Shown piece after piece: positions 24,963-32,372 of a stretch of 64,000 bases of DNA (positions are counted from its first letter, which is position 1; each line of letters starts with the position of its first letter). Below the pieces are notes generated by a model. That model saw only the letters and a program-made list of their open reading frames with translations. It searched no databases and was not told the DNA's origin. This stretch comes from JBMOMT01 sp049324835 (GTDB lineage Bacteria > Chloroflexota > Anaerolineae > CAYNKW01): NCBI GenBank assembly GCA_049324835.1, contig JBMOMT010000051.1, positions 3,531-67,530 of the forward strand. The letters run 5' to 3'. The translations under genes and the position numbers were made by a program.

Positions 24963-26864
24963 ATGGAAATAGAGGCCAAGTTTTCTCTCCCCGACCTCGA
25001 AACCTTTCGCCGCTTGCTGACAATCGAATACCTGGCGGGTTTCACTCTCTCGACCGGACGGATCAAAAAGGTTTGCGATACGTATCTCGACACTGCCGAC
25101 CGTCTGGTTCTGGCCGCCGGTTACGCCTGCCGCCTGCGAGATCAGGATGAGGGTCTTTTACTCACTCTCAAAGGTTTGGGCCATGCCGAGGGGGCCGTTC
25201 ACCGCCGCGAAGAGCTGGAGGCGGCGCTGCCGCCCGGTACATCGCCGTTTTCGCCGGCCGATTGGCCGCCCGAGCCGGTGTGCCACCGCGTACGCGAGCT
25301 GATCCACGACGCGCCGCTGGCGGCGCTGTTCGAATTGCGACAGAGCCGGACTGTCCGCCAGGCCAGTCTGGGGGAGCGACAGGTGGCCGAGATGAGCCTG
25401 GACGAGGCGCTTGTGGTGGCGGGTGAGCGCCAGCAGGCCTTTTTGGAGCTGGAAGTGGAACTGGCTCCAGAGGGCGCCGAGGACGATCTGGCTGCCATGG
25501 CGGCTGTTCTGCGCGACGAATGGGGTCTCGAGGCGCAGCCGCGCGCCAAGTTTGAACGCGGGCTGGCATTCCTGGATGAGGCAGCGGGCGGCCGCTTGTT
25601 TACACCATCAGAGCGCGCCATCTGTCGGCGCATTGCGGCGCGGGAAGATCGTTTTGCCCGGCGGGCAAAGGCGCTGCTGGCCCTGGACGAGGGGACAACG
25701 CAGGCTCAGGCTGGCCAACGGGCAGGATTTTCATCGCGCCAGGTGCGCCGCTGGTTGGGTCGATTTCGGCGGGACGGGCTGAGCCTGTTCCCGGCTGCGC
25801 TGCTGGAGCGGCCAGAGGCGTTTTCGGTTCAAGAAGAGGTGAGGCCATCACCCGAACCCGAACCGGCCCGGCTCAAACTGTCTCAAAGGCCGGGTTTGGA
25901 CGCCGACGACTCGATGGTCGAGGCGGCCCGCAAGACTTTGGTTTTTCACTTTGAGCGCATGGTGTATCACGAGCCGGGCACGCGGCTGGGGGAGGACATC
26001 GAAGAGCTGCACGACATGCGTGTGGCCACGCGCCGTATGCGGGCTGCTTTCGACGTGTTTGGTGATTTTTTGGACATGACCCATTGGCAGCCGTACCTCA
26101 AGGGGCTGCGGCGCACCGGCCGCGCTTTGGGAGCGGTGCGCGACCTGGACGTGTTCTGGGAAAAGACCCAACTTTACCTGAACACCCTGCCCCCAGAACG
26201 GCAGTCAGAGCTGGAGCCGCTGCGCCGTGTCTGGGAGGCAGAGCGTGAGGCAGCGCGCGCGTATATGCTGGCCTATCTGGATAGTGAACGATACCTGCGT
26301 TTCAAAGAGCGTTTTGCCGGCTTTCTGGAGAAACCTGGTGCCGGGGCGGCGCCGATCCTTTCAGAGCAGGGAGAGCCGCTGCCGCACCGGCTGCGACACG
26401 TGGCGCCGGTGGCGGTGTACCAGCGGTTGGCCGGCGTGCGCGCCTACGACGAGTGGGTCACTGCTGAGCACGTGCCGTTGGGGCGGTTGCATCAACTGCG
26501 TATCGCGGCCAAGGGGCTGCGTTACACGGTGGAGTATTTTCGCGAAGTGCTGGGGCCGGAAGCCAGGGCGCTGATCGACGAGATCAAGACGTTGCAGGAT
26601 CATCTGGGGAATCTGCAAGACGCCGTGGTGGCCAGTCAACTGCTGCGCGATTTTCTGACCTGGGGCACCTGGGGGCACACCGAGGCCGGTGCAGAAAAGG
26701 TAGAGCGGCCTGTGGAGCCGATCGTTGCGCCCGGTGTGGCGGCCTATCTGGCCGAAAGACAGCGAGAGTTAGAGCGGCTGGTGCAGGCTTTTCCTCAGGT
26801 CTGGACGCGCTTTCGAGGTTCGGATTTCAGCCAGTTGGTGGCCCAGGTCGTGGCCGTGCTGTGA
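24963..26864 (+). CDS. CYTH-CHAD protein with an internal helix-turn-helix
   Basis: The 633-residue protein starts with a CYTH triphosphate-tunnel domain (EIEAKF is the ExExK motif; conserved basic and acidic strands to about residue 205). A CHAD domain runs from about residue 316 to the end, with ELHDMRVATRRMRAAF and RIAAKGLRYTVEYF, the basic helices that bind polyphosphate. Between them, about residues 225-285, is a helix-turn-helix stretch (TQAQAGQRAGFSSRQVRRWL), unusual for the family. ATG 24963 follows GAGGTAAGG. It leads an operon with adenylate kinase and two PPK2 genes, so a role in sensing, binding or hydrolysing polyphosphate is likely. Confidence 0.88.
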   Translation: MEIEAKFSLPDLETFRRLLTIEYLAGFTLSTGRIKKVCDTYLDTADRLVLAAGYACRLRDQDEGLLLTLKGLGHAEGAVHRREELEAALPPGTSPFSPADWPPEPVCHRVRELIHDAPLAALFELRQSRTVRQASLGERQVAEMSLDEALVVAGERQQAFLELEVELAPEGAEDDLAAMAAVLRDEWGLEAQPRAKFERGLAFLDEAAGGRLFTPSERAICRRIAAREDRFARRAKALLALDEGTTQAQAGQRAGFSSRQVRRWLGRFRRDGLSLFPAALLERPEAFSVQEEVRPSPEPEPARLKLSQRPGLDADDSMVEAARKTLVFHFERMVYHEPGTRLGEDIEELHDMRVATRRMRAAFDVFGDFLDMTHWQPYLKGLRRTGRALGAVRDLDVFWEKTQLYLNTLPPERQSELEPLRRVWEAEREAARAYMLAYLDSERYLRFKERFAGFLEKPGAGAAPILSEQGEPLPHRLRHVAPVAVYQRLAGVRAYDEWVTAEHVPLGRLHQLRIAAKGLRYTVEYFREVLGPEARALIDEIKTLQDHLGNLQDAVVASQLLRDFLTWGTWGHTEAGAEKVERPVEPIVAPGVAAYLAERQRELERLVQAFPQVWTRFRGSDFSQLVAQVVAVL

Positions 26865-26911
26865 TGCCGGACAGTGATGACATTTTTCGTTGGAAAGGGG
26901 ATCGTGACCAC

Positions 26912-27574
26912 ATGTCCAGACAGGCCAATTTCATCGTTCTTTTGGGTCCGCCGGCTTCGGGCAAGGGCACCCAGGCGGCCAGGCTGTGTCAGGCGCTCCA
27001 TCTGCCGCACGTGGCCAGCGGCGATCTGTTTCGTGAGAACCTCAAAAACGAGACCGAACTGGGCCTGAAAGCCAAAGCATTTATGGATCGCGGCGAGCTG
27101 GTGCCCGACGACGTGACCATCGCCATGGTCATGGATCGCTTGAGCCGGCCCGATTGCGCCACTGGCGCTCTGCTCGATGGTTTTCCGCGCACCATCGCTC
27201 AGGCCGAGGCGTTGGATCGGGCATTGGCTGCCCGGGGGCATCAGATCGGCGTGGCGCCCAACATTCTGGTGCCCGACGAGACGCTTGTGGAGCGGGTGAG
27301 CGGTCGCCGTCTGTGCCGGGTGTGTGGCGAGTCGTATCACCTGCGCTTCAATCCGCCGGCCAGGCCAGGGGTGTGCGACAAAGACGGCGGCGAGTTGTAT
27401 CAGCGTGACGACGACAACCCGGAGACGGTTCGCCAGCGATTGAAGGTTTATTGGAAGCAGACCAGCCCCCTGGTGGATTATTATCGGCTCCGGGGAGTGT
27501 TGGTGGAGGTGAATGGCGATCAGGCCATCGACGCCGTGACGGAGGATTTGTTGGCCGCCGTTGGCATCGGGTGA
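26912..27574 (+). CDS. adk: adenylate kinase
   Basis: A 220-residue adenylate kinase of the long, zinc-lid type. LLGPPASGKGTQA is the P loop, ASGDLFR and LLDGFPRT bind AMP, and the LID has CRVCGE and CDKDGGELYQRDDD, the Cys-Cys-Cys-Asp zinc set. ATG 26912 with GGAAAGGGG upstream gives a normal N terminus; an ATG at 26861 would overlap the previous gene. It interconverts AMP, ADP and ATP. Placed with PPK2 kinases, it would complete an AMP to ATP route powered by polyphosphate. This may be a second copy beside one in the ribosomal operon, which is not visible here. Confidence 0.93.
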   Translation: MSRQANFIVLLGPPASGKGTQAARLCQALHLPHVASGDLFRENLKNETELGLKAKAFMDRGELVPDDVTIAMVMDRLSRPDCATGALLDGFPRTIAQAEALDRALAARGHQIGVAPNILVPDETLVERVSGRRLCRVCGESYHLRFNPPARPGVCDKDGGELYQRDDDNPETVRQRLKVYWKQTSPLVDYYRLRGVLVEVNGDQAIDAVTEDLLAAVGIG

Positions 27575-27617
27575 GCGTGGGCCGTTTCGACAGGCGCGCG
27601 GGGCAAGGGAGGAAGGC

Positions 27618-28487
27618 GTGCTGGAAAAGATCGATCTGACCAAAAAACTGTCCAAGTCGGATTACAAGGCGCGATTGCCCTGGCTGCGCCGGCGGCTGTA
27701 CGATTTACAAAAGGCCTGCTGGGATGCACGCATCCCCAGTGTGATCCTCTTTGAGGGTTGGGACGCCGCCGGCAAGGGCACGTCGATCAATTTGCTCACC
27801 CAGCGGCTCGATCCACGCGGTTTTAAACTTTATGCCATTCAGGCGCCACGCACTTTTGAGACGCACATGCCCTGGCTGTGGCGTTTCTGGCTCAAGCTGC
27901 CCAATTATGGCGAGATGGCCATTTTCGACCGTAGCTGGTATGGCCGGGTGTTGGTGGAGCGGGTGGAAGAGTTGACCCCCGTGGCCGAGTGGCGTAAGGG
28001 TTATCGTGACATCATGAACCTGGAGCGCACCATCGCCGATGATGGTTACGTGGTGATCAAGTTCTTTTTGCACATCGACAAGACCGAACAATTACGGCGT
28101 TTCAAAAAGATCTCCCAAGACCCGTTGGAAAGCTGGCGGGTGCAGGCCGAGGATTGGGAACATCATCGCAAGTACGATCAATACGTGGTGGCCATCGAAG
28201 AGATGCTGGAGCGCACCGATACCGAATGGGGGCCGTGGACCATCGTCGAGGCGACAGACCGCTGCTGGGCGCGCATCAAAATCTTTGAGACGATCATCGC
28301 CCGGTTGGAGGAGGCCCTGCAAAAGCGCGGCCAGCCGCTGCCTGAGGATCGGCCTGACGTGGGCGACGCCGACGATGGCGACTATGATGATTATCGTGAC
28401 TACGAGGCAGGGGGCAGGGCTGTGGCCCAGTCGAACGCCGAAGCGGAGCCGGCTACGACGACGGTGGATGCGGGCGAGGGGGGGTGA
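27618..28487 (+). CDS. PPK2-family polyphosphate kinase
   Basis: The 289-residue protein has the PPK2 Walker A FEGWDAAGKGTSIN, the PRGFKLYAIQAP segment and the lid FDRSWYGRVLVERV. It uses polyphosphate to phosphorylate nucleotides (AMP, ADP or GDP, depending on class). The start is GTG 27618 after GGGAGGAAGG. The last 45 residues are an acidic, low-complexity tail (DDGDYDDYRDYEAGG) absent from the core. The second PPK2 follows 2 bp after the stop. Together they look like the two halves of a duplicated polyphosphate:AMP phosphotransferase encoded separately; the class is not assigned with certainty. Confidence 0.9.
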   Translation: MLEKIDLTKKLSKSDYKARLPWLRRRLYDLQKACWDARIPSVILFEGWDAAGKGTSINLLTQRLDPRGFKLYAIQAPRTFETHMPWLWRFWLKLPNYGEMAIFDRSWYGRVLVERVEELTPVAEWRKGYRDIMNLERTIADDGYVVIKFFLHIDKTEQLRRFKKISQDPLESWRVQAEDWEHHRKYDQYVVAIEEMLERTDTEWGPWTIVEATDRCWARIKIFETIIARLEEALQKRGQPLPEDRPDVGDADDGDYDDYRDYEAGGRAVAQSNAEAEPATTTVDAGEGG

Positions 28488-28489
28488 CC

Positions 28490-29341
28490 ATGCTGGAAAC
28501 GATCGACCTCACTCAAAGCATGACGCGAGAGGACTATATCCGCGATCTGATCCGCTATCAGTTGCAGTTGCGCGAGCTGGCTTATCAGCTCTACGTGCAA
28601 AAACGGACGCTGGTGATGGTTTATGAAGGCTGGGACGCGGCCGGCAAAGGAGGCAACATCAAACGGGTCACCGAGCGACTGGACCCGCGTGGTTATCAGG
28701 TTTACCCCATCGCCGCGCCGCAGGGCGAGGACCGCACGCATCATTATCTGTGGCGCTTTTGGCACAGATTGAGGCCGCCGGATGAAAAGCAGATCCTCGT
28801 TTTTGACCGCAGTTGGTACGGGCGGGTCATGGTGGAGCGCATCGAGGGTTTTTGCACCGAAGAAGAGTGGAAGCGCGCCTATCGCGAGATCAACGAGTTC
28901 GAGCGCCAACTGGTGGATTTTGGCATGATTCTGGCCAAGTTCTGGATCCACATCGGTGCTGAGGAGCAGCTTGCCCGCTTTGAGTCCCGGCGAGATACGC
29001 CCTACAAAGCCTGGAAGTTGACCGACGAGGACTGGCGCAACCGTCAAAAGTGGGATCAATACGAACAGGCCGTCGAGGACATGCTGCTGCGTACCAGCAC
29101 CCTCACCGCGCCGTGGACCATCGTAGAGGGCAACGACAAGTGGCATGCGCGGATCAAGACGCTGCGCACGCTTGTGCAGTTGTTGAGCCAGGAGCTCAAC
29201 TATCAACCGTCAGAGCCTCCGATCAAAGGGGGCAAAGCTGCGAAAGGAGAGGGCGAAATGGCGAAGGAAGAAAAAGAAAAGAAGGAAAAGAAGGAAAAGA
29301 AAGAAAAAAAGGGCAAAAAGGACAAAAAGAAAAAGAAATAG
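28490..29341 (+). CDS. PPK2-family polyphosphate kinase with Lys-rich tail
   Basis: This 283-residue paralogue carries YEGWDAAGKGGNIKR, DPRGYQVYPIAAP and FDRSWYGRVMVERIEGF. ATG 28490 is chosen over GTG 28484 because it matches the start of the first copy (MLETIDL against VLEKIDL). From about residue 243 the protein ends in a tail of almost only lysine and glutamate, with the last five residues all lysine. Polyphosphate binds or covalently modifies such basic runs in other systems, so the tail may tether the enzyme to its substrate. It is the last gene of the operon and is followed by a terminator. Confidence 0.9.
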   Translation: MLETIDLTQSMTREDYIRDLIRYQLQLRELAYQLYVQKRTLVMVYEGWDAAGKGGNIKRVTERLDPRGYQVYPIAAPQGEDRTHHYLWRFWHRLRPPDEKQILVFDRSWYGRVMVERIEGFCTEEEWKRAYREINEFERQLVDFGMILAKFWIHIGAEEQLARFESRRDTPYKAWKLTDEDWRNRQKWDQYEQAVEDMLLRTSTLTAPWTIVEGNDKWHARIKTLRTLVQLLSQELNYQPSEPPIKGGKAAKGEGEMAKEEKEKKEKKEKKEKKGKKDKKKKK

Positions 29342-29368
29342 AGCCTTTGTGCCCGCCTGTTCGATGTT

Positions 29369-29405
29369 GTGCTCCGGTCAGCGACGCCCGGAGCACGCTT
29401 TTTGA
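29369..29405 (+). terminator. Rho-independent terminator after the PPK2 operon
   Basis: GTGCTCCGG (29369-29377) pairs with CCGGAGCAC (29388-29396), followed by GCTTTTTG. It lies between two convergent operons. Confidence 0.85.
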
Positions 29406-29412
29406 GATGCGA

Positions 29413-30180
29413 TCACCAGGTGGGTGGTGATGCCGTTTGCGGTTCCTCTGTTTGCAACACGGCATCCAGAGAGCGACCTTGCGAGAACATGAGCGCAAAG
29501 GCGGGCGGTAGATCGTATTCCTGGATGGCAGCCACCGTTCTTGCGACATCGTAGGCGATGCGGTAGTGCTGGACGGCGAGGTTTTCCCTGGTGATCTCCA
29601 GGATGGCATAACAGGCGCGAGGGTCGCCATCGTCGGGCCGTCCGACGCTGCCGGTGTTGATGAACCAGATACCATCCACCTGGCGCACAAAGGGTTGGTG
29701 CGAGTGGCCGCAGATGATCACGTCGGCCTGGGCCATTTGGGCCAGCTCGCGCAGCCGGTCATCGGGCGTGTCTGGGGTGAGGTGCTCCTCGTTCGAGACC
29801 GGGCTGCCGTGGGTCAGCAGGATGTGGCGCCCTTTGACTTTCATGCGGATCTCTTGTGTCAGGAAGCGCAGGTATTTGCGATTCTTTTTCGAGAGCTGTT
29901 CGTAGGCCCATTTGAAGGCCAGGTATTTCTCGTACGGTTTTCGCTTGCGCCATTTGTCCTTTTTTTCTTTGAACTTGAGCACCTGGAGGTCATAGTTGCC
30001 CACGATGCTCAAGACATCTTGCTGGCGCAAGAGCTGCACCGCCTCGTCGGGAAAAGGGCCGTAGCCCACAAAATCGCCGACATTCCAGATGGCTTCCACG
30101 TTCTGTTCTCTGGCATGGGTCAAAACGGCCTCCAGAGCCGGCAAGTTGGCGTGAACGTCGCCGATCAGTGCTACCTTCAT
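29413..30180 (-). CDS. metallophosphoesterase (YfcE/MJ0936-type)
   Basis: A 255-residue calcineurin-like phosphoesterase with all metal-binding motifs in order: GDVHANLPAL, VGDFVGYGP, GNYD, LTHGSP and CGHSHQPF, ending with NTGSVGRPDDGDP. ATG 30180 gives the canonical N terminus MKVALIGDVH. It follows ppk1 by 11 bp and is likely cotranscribed with ftsK and ppk1. Such enzymes hydrolyse phosphodiesters in vitro; the linkage with ppk1 hints at a phosphate-related role, but the substrate is unknown. Confidence 0.9.
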   Translation of the reverse strand: MKVALIGDVHANLPALEAVLTHAREQNVEAIWNVGDFVGYGPFPDEAVQLLRQQDVLSIVGNYDLQVLKFKEKKDKWRKRKPYEKYLAFKWAYEQLSKKNRKYLRFLTQEIRMKVKGRHILLTHGSPVSNEEHLTPDTPDDRLRELAQMAQADVIICGHSHQPFVRQVDGIWFINTGSVGRPDDGDPRACYAILEITRENLAVQHYRIAYDVARTVAAIQEYDLPPAFALMFSQGRSLDAVLQTEEPQTASPPTW

Positions 30181-30191
30181 GGGATTTTCCT

Positions 30192-32333
30192 TCAATCTTC
30201 TTCGTTCCACAATCCCCGATGCTCGATCATCCACAACTGAGAGTTCAGTTCTGGCTGTCCCTCCTGGGGTTGGAGACGCTCGTAGCTGCCATCGGGCAAC
30301 AATCTACGAGCCTGGATGTTGTCCTGAAGGTGGGTGAGTAGAATGTGCTCGTAAAGTGATTCACGCAGGTCAACGTCTTCCACCGGGAACAATTGTTCCA
30401 CCCGTCGATCCAGGTTGCGCGGCATCAGGTCTGCGCTGCCGAGCAAAACCTCATCGTCGCCACCGTTACGAAAATAATAGATGCGTGGGTGCTCCAGAAA
30501 ACGGCCCACGATGGATGTGACGCGGATGTTGTCGCTGATACCCGGCACGCCCGGGCGCAGGCAACAGATGCCGCGCACCTGAAGCTCCACCCTGACGCCC
30601 GCCTGAGAGGCGCGGTAGAGGGCGCGGATGCTGGCCGGATCCACCAGCGAGTTCATCTTGAAGGCCAGATACCCGCCGCCATTACGGCGGTGCTGTTCGA
30701 TCTCACGCTCGATGCGCTCCAGAATCTGATGGCGCATCTGGCCCGGAGCCACCAGCAATTTGTGATAACTCTGTTTGGCCGAATAGCCGGTGAGGGCGTT
30801 GAATAGATCGGACACGTCCGCACCGGTCTCGGCATCGGAGGTAAAGAGGCCGATGTCGCTGTAGAGGCGTGCCGTGACATCGTTGTAATTGCCGGTGCTC
30901 ATGTGCACGTAACGCCTGATGCCGTCTCTCTCGCGGCGCACCACCAATAAAAGCTTGCAGTGCGTCTTGAGGCCCACCAGGCCATAAGCCACGTGTACGC
31001 CAGCCTGCTCCAACGCGCGCGCCCAGACGATGTTGTTCTCTTCGTCGAAACGGGCCTTGAGCTCCACCAGCACGGCCACCTGTTTGCCGTGTTCGCGGGC
31101 CTCCATCAACGCCGCCACCACCGGCGAGTTGGGCCCCACGCGGTACAGGGTCTGTTTGATGGCCAGCACGTTGGGATCGCGGGCGGCCGTGCGGAGGAAA
31201 TCGATCACCGGGGCAAAGCTGTCGTAAGGATGGTATAGCAGAATGTCGCGCTGTTTGAGGATGGCAAAGATGTTCTCGCCCGTGGTCAACGGCGGCGGCA
31301 CGGCGGGCATAAAGGGGGTGTCTTTGAGATCCGGGCGGTTGATTTTGGTCAGCTCCATCAGATCGGCCATGCCGACCGGGATGTTTCGGGTGTAGACCTG
31401 GTAGGGAGCCAGTTTCAGGTTGCTCACCAGGATTTCGTGGATGCGCGGCGGCATGACCGTATCGACCTCGAGCCGCACGGCAGAGCCAAAGTGACGCATC
31501 CGCACCCCTTCTTCGATGGCCGCCAGCAGGTCGGCGGCTTCATCCTCTTCGATCTCGGGGTCGGCGTCGCGGGTCACGCGGAAGGGATGGGCGGCCAGGA
31601 CTTGCATGCCGGGAAAAAGCAGGTCCAGGTTGGCTGCCACAGCCTCCTCCAGCCACACAAAATTGGTGGGCGCTTCTTCCACCAGCCCCAGGCTCTCGTA
31701 CCGGTCGGCTTCTTCTTCGTCAGGAATACGCAGCAGGCGCGGGAATACGGCGGGCACCTTGAGGCGGGCGAATCGCTCGCCGTGGGTGGGGTCGTTGATC
31801 ACCACCGCCAGGTTGATGCTCAGGTTCGAGATGTGGGGAAAGGGATGGCTGGGGTCGAAGGCCAACGGCGTGAGCACCGGAAAGATCTCTTTTTCAAAGT
31901 AGCGCCGCAGCAACTTGCGCTGGCGGCGTTTCAGCTCGTCATAATTCAGGACGTTGATCCCGGCCTCGCGGAGTTGAGGCCGCAGGTCGTCGTACCAGCA
32001 CTCAGAGTGCTGGGCCAGCAGGGGCAACAATGTCTGGTGGATGGCCATGAGCTGCTCGCCGGCTGTCATGCCATCGGGAGAGGTTTCCAGAATGCCGGCG
32101 TCCAGTTGCCGCCGCAGGCCAGAGACGCGGATCATAAAAAACTCGTCCAGGTTGTTGGCAAAAATGGCCAGAAATTTGACCCGCTCCAGCAGCGGATGGC
32201 GTGGGTCGAGGGCTTCTTCCAGCACCCGTCGATTGAACTGGAGCCAGCTCAGCTCGCGGTTGATGTATAATCGGGGGTCATCGAGGGTGATCGGGGCATC
32301 ACTTTTGGGCCAGGTTGAAGGTTTTTTGGTCAC
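30192..32333 (-). CDS. ppk1: polyphosphate kinase 1
   Basis: This 713-residue enzyme makes polyphosphate from ATP. NRELSWLQFNRRVLEEA and FANNLDEFFMIRV mark the N domain, and the active-site histidines are in GLKTHCKLLLVVRRE and VHMSTGNYND. The RGICCLRPGV segment and the C-terminal MPRNLDRRVE are canonical. The length is typical. It lies between ftsK (39 bp upstream) and the phosphoesterase (11 bp downstream). With the convergent PPK2 and CHAD genes it completes a make-and-use polyphosphate cycle in one place. Confidence 0.96.
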   Translation of the reverse strand: MTKKPSTWPKSDAPITLDDPRLYINRELSWLQFNRRVLEEALDPRHPLLERVKFLAIFANNLDEFFMIRVSGLRRQLDAGILETSPDGMTAGEQLMAIHQTLLPLLAQHSECWYDDLRPQLREAGINVLNYDELKRRQRKLLRRYFEKEIFPVLTPLAFDPSHPFPHISNLSINLAVVINDPTHGERFARLKVPAVFPRLLRIPDEEEADRYESLGLVEEAPTNFVWLEEAVAANLDLLFPGMQVLAAHPFRVTRDADPEIEEDEAADLLAAIEEGVRMRHFGSAVRLEVDTVMPPRIHEILVSNLKLAPYQVYTRNIPVGMADLMELTKINRPDLKDTPFMPAVPPPLTTGENIFAILKQRDILLYHPYDSFAPVIDFLRTAARDPNVLAIKQTLYRVGPNSPVVAALMEAREHGKQVAVLVELKARFDEENNIVWARALEQAGVHVAYGLVGLKTHCKLLLVVRRERDGIRRYVHMSTGNYNDVTARLYSDIGLFTSDAETGADVSDLFNALTGYSAKQSYHKLLVAPGQMRHQILERIEREIEQHRRNGGGYLAFKMNSLVDPASIRALYRASQAGVRVELQVRGICCLRPGVPGISDNIRVTSIVGRFLEHPRIYYFRNGGDDEVLLGSADLMPRNLDRRVEQLFPVEDVDLRESLYEHILLTHLQDNIQARRLLPDGSYERLQPQEGQPELNSQLWMIEHRGLWNEED

Positions 32334-32372
32334 GTTGCTCTCCCAGAAATTGGACGGGTTGGCGTTGTGTGG

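Noticed and set aside
27618..29341. A frameshifted two-domain polyphosphate:AMP phosphotransferase
   Set aside because: Each half has its own start, ribosome site and distinct C-terminal tail, so two separate genes are more likely than one broken gene.
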